Origin: Pseudoalteromonas sp. XI10
Lineage (GTDB): Bacteria; Pseudomonadota; Gammaproteobacteria; Enterobacterales; Alteromonadaceae
Reading direction: 5' to 3'
DNA length: 62,153 bases
Assembly: GCF_001469895.1 (NCBI RefSeq)
Contig: NZ_LOPY01000001.1
Location: 1-62,153, forward strand
A program made the position numbers and the translations under genes. Shown piece after piece: positions 13,383-22,576 of this stretch. Under the pieces are notes generated by a model. That model ran no database searches. It saw only the letters and a list, made by a program, of their open reading frames with translations, and had not been told where the DNA came from. Within the stretch, counting starts at the first letter, position 1, and each line of letters starts with the position of its first letter.

Positions 13383-15272
13383 CTACGCAGTCTTGCGCAG
13401 TAAGCCTTGCTTTTTCAGATAGACTAATAATAGCGAAATAGCAGCAGGGGTGATACCTGAAATACGTGACGCTTGGCCAATTGTATCTGGACGACTATCA
13501 GTAAGCTTTGCGATAACCTCATTTGATAAACCAGAAACAGTTGAATAATCAAAGTCTTTTGGTAATACAGTTTGTTCATGACGTAGCTGCTTATTGATCT
13601 CATCTTGCTGACGAGCAATATAGCCTGCGTACTTAGTATGGATCTCAACTTGCTCAAGTGCTGCTTGATTATCAAACTCAGAACCTAAACCATCGATTGC
13701 CATTAAGTCGTTATAACGAATTTCAGGACGACGGATCAGATCTTCTAGGCTCGCTTCACGAGTCAGTGGTGTTTTTAATAACGCGTTTACTTGATCAACA
13801 GCAACATGATCTTTGTGGATCCATGTTTCTTTTAAACGTTGCGTTTCTTTTTCGATGATTTCCATTTTTTCGTTAAATGCAGCCCAACGAGCATCGTCAA
13901 CTAAGCCAAGTTCACGGCCTTTCTCAGTTAAACGAATGTCGGCATTATCTTCACGAAGTAATAAACGGTATTCAGCACGGCTAGTAAACATACGGTACGG
14001 TTCTTTAGTACCTAATGTTGCTAGGTCGTCAATTAGTACACCTGTGTATGCTTCATCACGGCGTGGCGTCCAAGACTCTTTGCCTTGTACTTGTAATGCG
14101 GCGTTCATACCCGCAATTAAACCTTGTGCGCCGGCTTCTTCGTAACCGGTTGTACCATTGATTTGGCCTGCGAAGAATAAACCATTAATAAACTTAGTTT
14201 CTAATGATTGCTTTAAGTCGCGCGGATCAAAGAAGTCATACTCAATAGCATAACCAGGACGACAAATATGTGCATTTTCAAAACCAGTGATTGATTGCAC
14301 AATTTCAAGCTGTACATCAAACGGTAAACTCGTTGAAATACCATTTGGATATAATTCGTATGATGTTAAACCTTCAGGCTCAACAAAGATTTGATGTTTG
14401 TCTTTATCAGCAAAACGTACGATCTTATCTTCGATTGAAGGGCAGTAACGTGGACCAATACCTTCAATTACACCTGAATACATAGGTGAGCGATGTAAGT
14501 TATTGCGGATCACATCATGTGTTTTTTCATTTGTATAAGTGATGTAACACGGGATCTGCTGTGGGTGATCCGATTGTTTACCCATAAATGAGAATACAGG
14601 CGTAGGGGTATCACCAGGCTGTTCTTGCATCTTGCTAAAATCAACAGTACGCGCATCAATACGAGGAGGTGTGCCTGTTTTTAAGCGATCAACACGGAAA
14701 GGTAATTCACGTAAACGCTCTGCAAGTGCAATTGAAGGTGGATCACCGGCACGACCACCTTTGAAATTCTCTAAACCAATATGGATCTGACCACCTAAGA
14801 AAGTACCTACGGTAAGAACCACAGAAGGCGCGCTAAAACGAAGACCCATTTGCGTTACAACACCAATTACTCGATCACCTTCAACGATTAGATCGTCACA
14901 TGATTGTTGGAAGATCTTTAAGTTTTCTTGATGTTGTAAAGTATGTTGAATAGCTGCTTTATACAAAGCACGGTCAGCTTGTGCACGTGTAGCACGTACA
15001 GCAGGGCCTTTAGATGAATTTAAAGTACGAAATTGAATACCGCCTTTATCAATAGCCTGAGCCATTGCACCACCAAGTGCATCGATCTCTTTAACTAAAT
15101 GGCCTTTACCAATACCGCCAATTGCCGGGTTACAAGACATTTGACCAAGGGTATCCATATTATGAGTCAGCAATAGGGTATTCATGCCCATGCGAGCAGA
15201 TGCTAATGCAGCTTCAGTACCTGCATGTCCACCACCTACAACAATAACATCAAAACGTTCGTGAAAAATCAT
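13383..15272 (-). CDS. mnmG: tRNA uridine-34 carboxymethylaminomethyl modification enzyme, FAD subunit
   Basis: MnmG works with MnmE (at 17584) to install cmnm5U at the wobble position of certain tRNAs. The FAD-binding motif GGGHAG is at residues 13-18, with [21 protein letters not shown] and the C-terminal YAGYIARQ segment; 629 residues equals E. coli MnmG. It is the gene immediately left of oriC, transcribed away from it, just as in E. coli. An upstream GGATCC-containing 50-bp leader shows only a weak Shine-Dalgarno. Confidence 0.98.
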   Translation of the reverse strand: MIFHERFDVIVVGGGHAGTEAALASARMGMNTLLLTHNMDTLGQMSCNPAIGGIGKGHLVKEIDALGGAMAQAIDKGGIQFRTLNSSKGPAVRATRAQADRALYKAAIQHTLQHQENLKIFQQSCDDLIVEGDRVIGVVTQMGLRFSAPSVVLTVGTFLGGQIHIGLENFKGGRAGDPPSIALAERLRELPFRVDRLKTGTPPRIDARTVDFSKMQEQPGDTPTPVFSFMGKQSDHPQQIPCYITYTNEKTHDVIRNNLHRSPMYSGVIEGIGPRYCPSIEDKIVRFADKDKHQIFVEPEGLTSYELYPNGISTSLPFDVQLEIVQSITGFENAHICRPGYAIEYDFFDPRDLKQSLETKFINGLFFAGQINGTTGYEEAGAQGLIAGMNAALQVQGKESWTPRRDEAYTGVLIDDLATLGTKEPYRMFTSRAEYRLLLREDNADIRLTEKGRELGLVDDARWAAFNEKMEIIEKETQRLKETWIHKDHVAVDQVNALLKTPLTREASLEDLIRRPEIRYNDLMAIDGLGSEFDNQAALEQVEIHTKYAGYIARQQDEINKQLRHEQTVLPKDFDYSTVSGLSNEVIAKLTDSRPDTIGQASRISGITPAAISLLLVYLKKQGLLRKTA

Positions 15273-15367
15273 TTATGGGATCCTACTTAATCGACCAGCA
15301 AAACTTTGTAAAGGGAGCGTATTCTACCTAGAAATTTAGAGAAGATAAATGATTAAACAGTGCTCAA

Positions 15368-15698
15368 GATCTAAGTGGGTGATCTCTAATAATATAAAGG
15401 ATCTTTTAAAGAGATCTTTTATTACTCTTACTACTAGTAACGGCTAGATCTGTTGATAATGTTCGCTTTACTATTTAAAACATGATCTTAACGCAGATCT
15501 AAAGGTGTTAATATGATCGGATCTTCCCGCGTAAAAGCTTTGATCAAAAGGGCTATTTATACACAGGGCAATATCAATTGGATCTTATCCAAGGGATAAA
15601 CTAGGTTAAAATCGCAGTTAGATCAGTGTTTATCCACAATCCGATCTAAATTATCAGTAAATTGTGGGTAACTTTTATAACAACGATCAACACCGATC
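15368..15698. other. oriC: Candidate chromosomal replication origin oriC (mnmG-mioC)
   Basis: I count 15 GATC sites between 15368 and 15698, far above the one or two expected. Their spacing resembles the Dam/SeqA pattern of E. coli oriC. DnaA boxes include a perfect TTATCCACA (15630-15638), TTATACACA (15557-15565, identical to the E. coli R2-type box), TTATCCAAG (15585-15593), TGTGGGTAA (15663-15671, reverse) and TGTTGATAA (15451-15459, reverse). On the mnmG side lie three 13-mer-like repeats beginning GATCT (15381, 15400, 15413) in an AT-rich unwinding segment. Location and order of elements match enterobacterial oriC. Confidence 0.9.
15381..15459 (-). promoter_or_regulatory. DNA unwinding element with GATCT 13-mers and DnaA-trio-like repeats
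   Basis: Read on the minus strand, the DnaA box TTATCAACA (15459-15451) is followed by GATCTAGCCG and then, at 15436-15416, by seven consecutive triplets TAG TAG TAA GAG TAA TAA AAG. This is the layout of the basal unwinding system described for Bacillus subtilis (box, GC-rich spacer, DnaA-trios). The AT-rich 13-mer-like repeats follow to 15381. The arrangement is seen directly; function is inferred. Confidence 0.65.
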
Positions 15699-15701
15699 GG
15701 C

Positions 15702-16163
15702 TTAATTGAGCCCTGCTGATTCGATCCAGCTTGGTAACCAGGCTAATGCCGTGTCTTCTGGCAATGCTTCATCAAGAATATTGAGCTCTAAGCGTTCTGC
15801 CACGCGGTTTGCGCCTTTATTAGCTAATAACTCATCTAGATTACGGCCTGCATAGTTATAGGTGTCGTAACTAGTGTCACCTAATCCGATCACACTGTAG
15901 TTTAATCCTTTAAGATCAGCCTGTTGGTTAATAGATTCAACAAATGGCAGTAGGTTCTCTGGGTAGTCTCCCGCGCCGTATGTAGAAGTACATAACAACC
16001 AAATAGTATCTTGCTGATCAATATCATCAAATACAGGCTGTTCATGAAGCTGCACTTGGATCCCTTGTTGTTCAAGGGCTTCTGCTAGTTGCTCTGCCAC
16101 GTATTCTGCAGATCCCATTTGGCTGCCTACGATGATATTTACTGATTGCATGTGATTGATCAT
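15702..16163 (-). CDS. mioC: Flavodoxin-like protein MioC
   Basis: MioC is a small FMN flavoprotein encoded next to oriC in many gammaproteobacteria, and transcription from it can influence origin activity in E. coli. The FMN phosphate loop region VGSQMGSAEYVAEQ and the loop TSTYGAGDYPENL are visible, as is GLGDTSYDTY. At 153 residues it is slightly longer than E. coli MioC (147). Two in-frame ATGs (16163, 16151) lack a clear Shine-Dalgarno, so the start is uncertain. Its transcription would run into oriC. Confidence 0.93.
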   Translation of the reverse strand: MINHMQSVNIIVGSQMGSAEYVAEQLAEALEQQGIQVQLHEQPVFDDIDQQDTIWLLCTSTYGAGDYPENLLPFVESINQQADLKGLNYSVIGLGDTSYDTYNYAGRNLDELLANKGANRVAERLELNILDEALPEDTALAWLPSWIESAGLN

Positions 16164-16328
16164 GTATAGAAATAATTGGCCACATGATAACTAAGTTAGG
16201 GTGTGAGTAAAGCGTTGAATTACGATCTGAATAAGTTTTTCTGCTTAAAATGACAGCTTTAATTCAATGCTTTTTATAATCTACTGTTTTTAATGGCTTT
16301 TTATATTTATTCATAAATTAAACCCTTT

Positions 16329-16677
16329 GATCAAGCTGTTAATAAATTTGGGGAAAGTTCTGATCAAGCTAAATATTGGAAACTGTATAACTTTGCTAAG
16401 TTGTTGATCTTTAATTGTGTGTGAGCGCTTAATTTTTCAGATCTAATAAAAATAGTGAGTATGATCGTTTTGTGGATAGATCGCTTGTTGATAACGATCG
16501 GTTTGCAATTTGCGATCAATAAAATAGATCGAAAAAACTTAAATAAGCGCTAATAAAGGCTGTTTTTAAGAAAATTAGTTATCAAAAAGGGCTGTTTTAT
16601 GAAAATAAATTCAAATTTCCGCGTTTTTTTATGATCAAATCAGCCTTTAGATCTAAAAAAGCCCCAAATGTGGATAA
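16329..16677. other. Second GATC-dense, DnaA-box-containing AT-rich segment upstream of mioC
   Basis: The 532-bp gap between mioC and the next gene has no credible ORF. Between 16329 and 16653 I count 11 GATC sites (one more at 16224). There is one perfect DnaA box in reverse orientation (TGTGGATAA, 16669-16677) and two one-mismatch boxes (TGTGGATAG 16471-16479, TGTTGATAA 16486-16494). GATCT-led AT-rich 13-mer-like sequences occur at 16406, 16440 and 16650. It may be part of a bipartite origin or a DnaA/SeqA regulatory region for mioC. Confidence 0.6.
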
Positions 16678-16695
16678 CATTTTTAGCTCGCTAAG

Positions 16696-17436
16696 TTAGT
16701 TTTCGATCTGAGTTAAACTGGTTTTTATCGTATTACCGACTAGATCATAGAGTGAATTACCCAATGAAAACCGTTTTGCACCACCAGCGAAAGCGGCTTT
16801 TGCTGAGTTAAAATTGCTCATTGCCATCACATTTAATGGCATATCTATTGTGTTAGCTAAGCTGGTTATGTGCTCTATGTTAGTTAAGCCGGGCACAAAC
16901 AGACCGTCTGCACCTGCATTTTGATACGCTTTTGCTCGCTTTAATGTTGCTTGAAAAGGGGAGTCACTAACAAAGTAGGTATCGGTTCTGGCGTTTATAA
17001 ATAAACCACCGAAGCCATTTTCGTTAAGTACTTTCTTTATTTCACTAATAATAGTGCATTGCTGTTCGATAGATCTCAGTGCGTTAGTGTCTTTATCTGA
17101 GTCCTCTATGTTGATGCCTACAACTCCTAATCTTGCTAACGCTAAAACGTTTTCGCTAATTTGCAGCGGATCATTACTGTAGCCTGACTCTATATCCACA
17201 GAGAGTGGAATATGAAGGTGTTCGGTTAAGCTTTTAACCAGCGCTAATTGAGTTTTAAAAGAGATGTTTTCACCATCAGCTAACCCTAAACTGGCAGCAA
17301 TTCCCCAGCTGGTTGTTGCTACTGCTTTAGCTCCCGCTGCTTGGATGAATTGTGCTGAACTAAGATCCCACGCATTAGCAAGTATAAAGCCGCTTTGCTG
17401 GTGGTGTAATTGGTGAAAGAGTTGATATTTGTCCAT
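16696..17436 (-). CDS. Isocitrate lyase / PEP mutase family protein
   Basis: The 246-residue protein belongs to the PEP mutase/isocitrate lyase superfamily of Mg-dependent C-C or P-C bond lyases. Visible family features are the substrate loop ATTSWGIAASLGLADGE, the metal-binding VDIESGYSNDP, GINIEDSD and INARTDTYF. The KKCGH-type catalytic cysteine motif of true isocitrate and methylisocitrate lyases is not seen, so a different substrate is likely and I give no specific reaction. GGAGG precedes the ATG. It is not normally found between mioC and mnmE, which suggests an insertion beside the origin. Confidence 0.8.
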   Translation of the reverse strand: MDKYQLFHQLHHQQSGFILANAWDLSSAQFIQAAGAKAVATTSWGIAASLGLADGENISFKTQLALVKSLTEHLHIPLSVDIESGYSNDPLQISENVLALARLGVVGINIEDSDKDTNALRSIEQQCTIISEIKKVLNENGFGGLFINARTDTYFVSDSPFQATLKRAKAYQNAGADGLFVPGLTNIEHITSLANTIDMPLNVMAMSNFNSAKAAFAGGAKRFSLGNSLYDLVGNTIKTSLTQIEN

Positions 17437-17536
17437 GATGTCCTCCGTTTAATGACATCGCTAGACTAATTGATATGAGGTTAATTACTGGCTGGTTTCG
17501 GCCCTGAACCGATAATTGATTAGTTGGAGTAAAAAC

Positions 17537-17564
17537 AAAAAAAGAGTCTTGCGACTCTTTTTTA
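17537..17564 (-). terminator. Rho-independent terminator downstream of mnmE
   Basis: AAAGAGTC (17541-17548) and GACTCTTT (17553-17560) pair around TTGC with A and T runs outside. It lies 20 nt after the mnmE stop. Confidence 0.85.
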
Positions 17565-17583
17565 TAATATTGATGACCGGAAT

Positions 17584-18948
17584 TTATTTACCAATACAGA
17601 ACGAACTAAAGATTTTCCCAAGTAGGTCATCAGAGGTAAATTCACCCGTTATCTCATTTAAGAACTGTTGAGTTAGGCGTAATTCTTCAGCCAAGATTTC
17701 ACCAGCAATATGCATCTCTAATTGCTCTTTGCCTGTGTTTAAATGATAGGCAGCATGATCAAGTGCATCTAAGTGACGACGACGTGCCATAAATCCACCT
17801 TCTGTGGCGCCTTGGAAACCAATACATGCTTTTAAGTGAGTACGAACTAACTCTATACCCTCTGCATTTTTAGCGCTTAAACGGATCACCGGATATTGAT
17901 CATGTTCATCCATACCGACATTTTCACCGGAAATATCGGCTTTATTTCGGATCACAGTAACACCCATCCCCTCTGGTAGCTTGGCCATAAACTCTGGCCA
18001 AATATCATGAGGGTCAGTGGCTGATGTATCAGTGCCGTCTAACATAAATAATACGCGATCGGCTTGGTTAATTTCATCCCATGCGCGTTCAATACCAATT
18101 TGCTCTACTTTATCTGGGCTTTCACGCAGGCCTGCGGTATCAATAATATGTAGTGGCATACCATCAATGTGGATATGTTCGCGTAATACGTCACGTGTTG
18201 TACCAGCTATTTCGGTAACGATAGCAGCATCACGGCCAGCTAACGCATTAAGTAGGCTTGATTTACCAGCGTTAGGGCGACCAGCAATAACAACACGCAT
18301 ACCTTCACGCATGATGCTACCTTGTTTAGCTTGCTGAGTTACATTCTCTAACTGATCAATAATGGCATTGAGATCTGTTGATACTTTACCGTCTGATAAA
18401 AAGTCGATTTCTTCATCTGGAAAATCAATAGCGGCTTCAACATACATACGTAGGTGAATGACTTTCTCCACCAGCGTTTCGATGTGCTTAGAGAATTCAC
18501 CTTGCAGTGATTGGAGGGCGCTTTTTGCTGCCTGTTCACTGGTTGCATTAATTAAATCGGCAATTGCCTCTGCTTGAGTTAAATCAAGCTTATCATTCAT
18601 AAATGCGCGCTCAGAGAACTCACCTGGTTTTGCTAAACGTACACCGTCAATTTGGCTAATTTCTTTTAATAGCATATCAAGTACAACAGGGCCGCCATGA
18701 CCTTGTAGTTCTAATACGTCTTCGCCGGTAAATGAATTTGGCCCTTGGAAGTAAATAGCAATACCTTGGTCAAGTTGTTCACCGTTCAAGCTTTTAAATG
18801 GTACATAGTCTGCGTAACGTGTTTTAGGACAACGGCCAATAATCTGTTCTGCCACTGTTTTAGCTAAGCTGCCAGAGACGCGAATAATACCAACCCCACC
18901 ACGTCCTGGTGCGGTCGCTTGTGCTGCAATTGTGTCTTGATTAATCAT
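17584..18948 (-). CDS. mnmE: tRNA modification GTPase MnmE
   Basis: MnmE is the potassium-activated GTPase partner of MnmG in wobble-uridine modification. The N-terminal folate-binding part begins [19 protein letters not shown]; the inserted G domain has GRPNAGKS at residues 223-230, IAGTTRD, DTAGLRE and NKAD; the C-terminus is the conserved CIGK with its functional cysteine. I use the ATG giving [10 protein letters not shown] (454 residues, the E. coli length); a TTG six codons upstream is open. In related genomes yidC follows directly, but here an iron-uptake pair intervenes. Confidence 0.97.
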   Translation of the reverse strand: MINQDTIAAQATAPGRGGVGIIRVSGSLAKTVAEQIIGRCPKTRYADYVPFKSLNGEQLDQGIAIYFQGPNSFTGEDVLELQGHGGPVVLDMLLKEISQIDGVRLAKPGEFSERAFMNDKLDLTQAEAIADLINATSEQAAKSALQSLQGEFSKHIETLVEKVIHLRMYVEAAIDFPDEEIDFLSDGKVSTDLNAIIDQLENVTQQAKQGSIMREGMRVVIAGRPNAGKSSLLNALAGRDAAIVTEIAGTTRDVLREHIHIDGMPLHIIDTAGLRESPDKVEQIGIERAWDEINQADRVLFMLDGTDTSATDPHDIWPEFMAKLPEGMGVTVIRNKADISGENVGMDEHDQYPVIRLSAKNAEGIELVRTHLKACIGFQGATEGGFMARRRHLDALDHAAYHLNTGKEQLEMHIAGEILAEELRLTQQFLNEITGEFTSDDLLGKIFSSFCIGK

Positions 18949-19101
18949 GCGATGAAATAATGCCAATAAAAGAATGAATGCTGGCTCTATTGTAACCTAT
19001 GGCTTAATTTCATGCGAATAGCTGTTTGAGTAATGAGATAGCAAAAGTCTGATGTAAGTAATACTTTATTTAGCTTTAATTAATAATAAACGACCATTGC
19101 A

Positions 19102-19120
19102 AATGATAATTATATTCATT
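19102..19120 (+). promoter_or_regulatory. Candidate Fur box before the TonB-dependent receptor
   Basis: AATGATAATTATATTCATT is a 9-1-9 imperfect palindrome with seven of nine paired positions and follows the GATAAT-repeat pattern of Fur operators. It lies about 38 nt upstream of the receptor start codon, where a repressor would block transcription when iron is plentiful. Confidence 0.7.
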
Positions 19121-19157
19121 ACCATGTTTCGCATTCTAAATCTTATCGTTTTTTATT

Positions 19158-21305
19158 ATGCGTCTTTCTGCTGTTTTTATTGCACTTGCTGCTGGTTTTT
19201 CGGGCGTTGCCCATGCTCAAAATGAAGTGACTACTTCGGATCAAAATGATTCTAAAGAACTCGAAAAAATAGAAGTTGTTGGCCGTGCGTTTTCTTTATA
19301 TCGCCCAACCGAGTCTAGCTTTGCTACTCGTACCAATACACCTTTAGAGAAAATTCCTCAGTCAATTCAAATTTTGCCGCAGGAGCTGATCAGTGATCAG
19401 GCTGCTCGCCAAATTACCGACCTTTATAGCAATATTGCTGGCGTTAATGCCTTTAGTTATTCGGGCGTGACATTCCGTGGTTTTCGCCAAGATGAGATTT
19501 TATATGATGGCGTAAAGGGCGATCCTTTCAATGGCTTTGCTGTACCGCAATTATTTAATATTGAACAAGTTGCGGTTTTAAAAGGGCCTGCTGGCGCTAT
19601 ATACGGTAGTGGTAATCCGGGTGGTATTATTAACTATGTAACTAAGAAGCCTAAATTCACCAGTGAACATAGTATTGAAGTTGAAGTAGGTAATGATGAC
19701 TTCTTCAGTGGTGCATTAGAAAGCACTGGAACCTTGAGTGAATCACTTGATAATCATGCTTACCGTGTTGGTCTTTACCGTGATACTGAAAAGCCATTCC
19801 GTGCTAATACTAGCAGCGATAATACCATTGTTGATCTTGGTTATACGTGGCTTATAAACAGTGCAACCGAATTGACCACTCAGTATACCTATATAGAGCA
19901 AGAGTTGGGTGGGGCACGTTTACGTGGTGTACCTGCTGATGATAATGGCAATTTTCTTACTGATATTAGCTGGAATCATAACGAGGCGACAGACTTTCAA
20001 AATGTTGAAGCCCATGTCTACCAGGCAACTTTAAAACATGAGTTTAATGATGTTTGGCGCACAGATGTCACAGCACGTTATTTTGATAACAAAGAAGTGC
20101 AAAACTACCATGAACCAAGAGGCCTAGTAGATACAGATGAGGACGGTATTGTTGATTGGAGCCATCGTGAGTTTCGTGATCAAGTACGTGAGAACGAAGG
20201 CTTTAGCTTAACAGCTAATGCGATTGCGGAGTTTGCTTTTGCTAATATGCAGCATCAAGTGCTGTTTGGTAGTGATTGGTATGAACATGATTTTGAAAGC
20301 GTTTACCGTACAGCTAAGCAACAAAGTAAAGGTGGCCCAGTACCAGGACTTGCTCTTAACAACCCTGAATATGGTTTAACCTCTGCTGATGATTATGACC
20401 TTGATAGTATTACACCAAGGCTTGGGAAAACGAATAGCACCCGCTTTGGTGCCTACTTGCAAGATCAGCTAGATATCACCGCTAATTGGAGTGTGACAGC
20501 TGGCTTAAGGTATGATCGTTTTGAAGATAAAGATCTGTTAAATCAAACCGAGTTTTCTGATAGCGACTTAACTTACCGTATTGGTACCAGCTATAACATT
20601 AACGATATGTTCTTCCCTTATGCACTACATGGCACTGGCTTTGTGCCGCAAAGTGCAAGTAATCAAGAAACAGCAAAGGGTGGCCCATTTTCGCCAGAGA
20701 CTAGCCGTATTAACGAGTTAGGTTTAAGAACCAAGCTATTAGCAGACACACTTGCTGTTAATATGGCTGTGTACGATATTGTCCGCGAAAACATCCTGCA
20801 GCCTAGCTTATTAGGTGATGTTGCAGGTGACGGCGTTGATGACTTAGTTGCTGTTGGTGAAGTACAAAGTAAGGGCTTTGAACTTGAAGTGGTTGGTGAC
20901 ATCACTGAGCGCTGGGTAGTTACTGCAAGCTACGCTTATAATGATACCCGTATTACTAAAGCCAACGACAGCATTCGTAACCAAATTCCTGATAGCGATA
21001 AATTTGCTAACGCGCCGCAAAATACCCTAGGTATATGGACACGCTATGAGTTACCTAGCTTATCGTCATCTATTTCTGCTGGCTTAGACTATGTTGATGA
21101 ACAGCTTAGTTTAGGTGGTCAACGTGTTAAACCTTACACTGTTTACAACATGGCGTGGCAAACAACCGTTGATAACTGGCAATGGCAGCTATCAGTTAAG
21201 AACCTATTTGATAAAGAATATGCAAGCAGTGGCTTTATCGAGCGAACAGGGCACTTTCCTGGTGAGCCACGCCGTGTTTATTTAAGTGCTAAATACAGCT
21301 TTTAA
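19158..21305 (+). CDS. TonB-dependent siderophore receptor
   Basis: This outer-membrane transporter probably takes up a ferric siderophore using TonB energy. The 715 residues begin with a signal peptide (MRLSAVFIALAAGFSGVAHA), then a TonB-box-like ELEKIEVVGR, a plug domain (SIQILPQELISDQ; VLKGPAGAIYGSGNPGGIINYVTKKP) and a barrel that ends YLSAKYSF with terminal Phe. The plug motifs are those of the FhuA/FoxA-type siderophore subfamily, but the ligand cannot be told. A Fur box lies upstream and the PepSY gene follows after 9 nt, so the two are one iron-regulated operon. It is on the plus strand amid minus-strand housekeeping genes. Confidence 0.92.
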   Translation: MRLSAVFIALAAGFSGVAHAQNEVTTSDQNDSKELEKIEVVGRAFSLYRPTESSFATRTNTPLEKIPQSIQILPQELISDQAARQITDLYSNIAGVNAFSYSGVTFRGFRQDEILYDGVKGDPFNGFAVPQLFNIEQVAVLKGPAGAIYGSGNPGGIINYVTKKPKFTSEHSIEVEVGNDDFFSGALESTGTLSESLDNHAYRVGLYRDTEKPFRANTSSDNTIVDLGYTWLINSATELTTQYTYIEQELGGARLRGVPADDNGNFLTDISWNHNEATDFQNVEAHVYQATLKHEFNDVWRTDVTARYFDNKEVQNYHEPRGLVDTDEDGIVDWSHREFRDQVRENEGFSLTANAIAEFAFANMQHQVLFGSDWYEHDFESVYRTAKQQSKGGPVPGLALNNPEYGLTSADDYDLDSITPRLGKTNSTRFGAYLQDQLDITANWSVTAGLRYDRFEDKDLLNQTEFSDSDLTYRIGTSYNINDMFFPYALHGTGFVPQSASNQETAKGGPFSPETSRINELGLRTKLLADTLAVNMAVYDIVRENILQPSLLGDVAGDGVDDLVAVGEVQSKGFELEVVGDITERWVVTASYAYNDTRITKANDSIRNQIPDSDKFANAPQNTLGIWTRYELPSLSSSISAGLDYVDEQLSLGGQRVKPYTVYNMAWQTTVDNWQWQLSVKNLFDKEYASSGFIERTGHFPGEPRRVYLSAKYSF

Positions 21306-21314
21306 TGGTGGCGT

Positions 21315-22520
21315 GTGAACGCTAAAAGTTGGTTTAACTTACATTCTTGGGCAGGACTCTTTGTTGGAGTCCTGCTTTTTGTTACCTGCGTATCGGGAAC
21401 ACTCGCTACGTTAAGTCATGAACTCGAGTACTTAACAGACGCTAAGTACCGTGCTTTAACTTCTTCTGCTTCGACTAACTACCCAGCTCTCGAAAACACC
21501 CTTAATGAGAATTATCCGCAAGCTCAGTTACTTTATATCCAACGTCATAAGCAAGATTACCTTGCCATTGAAGCGGCTCTTAAAGTCGGTGATTCATTTC
21601 GCTTTGTTTATTTAGATGCTGCAACGGGTCGCTTACTCGGTGAAGGAGAGTGGGCGCGGATATCGCGGTTTTTACGTAACTGGCATATGAACTTGTCGAT
21701 GGGCTGGACAGGTAAATTAATCGTCACCAGTTTGAGTATTTTACTCGTTATTTTATTGGTTTCGAGTTTTTATGTGTATCGGCGCTGGTGGCAAGGCTTT
21801 ATGAAAAAGCCTGCTGCGCTAAGCCTTGATAAACGTAGTAGTTGGTCTGATTGGCATAAGCTGTTAGGGCTTTGGAGTTTATGGTTTATTGCTGTGATGG
21901 CCATCACAGGGGTTTGGTATCTGGTAGAACATGGGCTGCAAACTGCGAAGGTACCTCACTATGTCTCTATTCCACATGCTGTAAGTGAGTTTAAAAAACA
22001 AAGCCCTCGCAAAGGTCTATCGCCAATTAGTTTAGCTACAGCTTATAAAGCAGCGCAACAGGCGTTTCCTAGCCTTGATATTCGCTATATTCGTTATCCT
22101 AATAAAGCAGAACAGCCTATTGAAGTGCGTGGTTATAACGATGATATTTTATTGCGCCTGCGTGCTAACCGGGTTTATTTAAAACCAAGTTCCGGTGAAG
22201 TTCTAGGCATACAAAAAGGGGAAGAACTAAACCTGCTTCCACGAATTAAAGACACCGCTGATCCGCTGCACTTTGGTAACTTTGCAGGAATTGGTACTAA
22301 GCTTATTTGGGGTGTATTTGGTGCATTAATGAGCTTTGTAAGCGCTGCAGGCATCTATATGAGTTGGCTTAGGGTTAAGCGTAAAACAACGGCTGTAAAG
22401 TGGCTTGGTTTATCTGGAGTGGTTGCAATCGGTTTGGTAGTTGCTTCGTTACTAACAACGAGTTTGAGCTTTACTGAACGCAGTGTACCTAATCAAGTTT
22501 ATTCTCCTATTCTCGGTTAG
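21315..22520 (+). CDS. PepSY-associated membrane protein, probable siderophore-linked reductase
   Basis: The 401-residue inner-membrane protein has an N-terminal helix (LHSWAGLFVGVLLFVTCVSGTLA), further helices near residues 135-155, 190-205, 335-350 and 370-390, and periplasmic PepSY-like segments. His residues in the helices (HSWAGL, WHKLLGLWSLW) could bind haem. Such proteins are commonly co-encoded with siderophore receptors and several are thought to act as ferric reductases; that role here is an inference from context. The start is a GTG 9 nt after the receptor stop. Confidence 0.85.
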   Translation: MNAKSWFNLHSWAGLFVGVLLFVTCVSGTLATLSHELEYLTDAKYRALTSSASTNYPALENTLNENYPQAQLLYIQRHKQDYLAIEAALKVGDSFRFVYLDAATGRLLGEGEWARISRFLRNWHMNLSMGWTGKLIVTSLSILLVILLVSSFYVYRRWWQGFMKKPAALSLDKRSSWSDWHKLLGLWSLWFIAVMAITGVWYLVEHGLQTAKVPHYVSIPHAVSEFKKQSPRKGLSPISLATAYKAAQQAFPSLDIRYIRYPNKAEQPIEVRGYNDDILLRLRANRVYLKPSSGEVLGIQKGEELNLLPRIKDTADPLHFGNFAGIGTKLIWGVFGALMSFVSAAGIYMSWLRVKRKTTAVKWLGLSGVVAIGLVVASLLTTSLSFTERSVPNQVYSPILG

Positions 22521-22534
22521 CTTTTTTCAGGCAT

Positions 22535-22563
22535 TAAAAAAGGCGCAGTTAGCGCCTTTTTTA
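22535..22563. terminator. Bidirectional terminator between the PepSY gene and yidC
   Basis: AAAAAAGGCGC and GCGCCTTTTTT pair around AGTTA. The genes on both sides converge on it, and A/T runs on each side allow use in both directions. Confidence 0.88.
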
Positions 22564-22576
22564 TTGGGTTAAGAGT

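Noticed and set aside
15300..16695. Possible tRNA or small RNA genes in the two origin gaps
   Set aside because: No cloverleaf or terminator-like structure was found; the dense GATC and DnaA boxes explain the sequence better.
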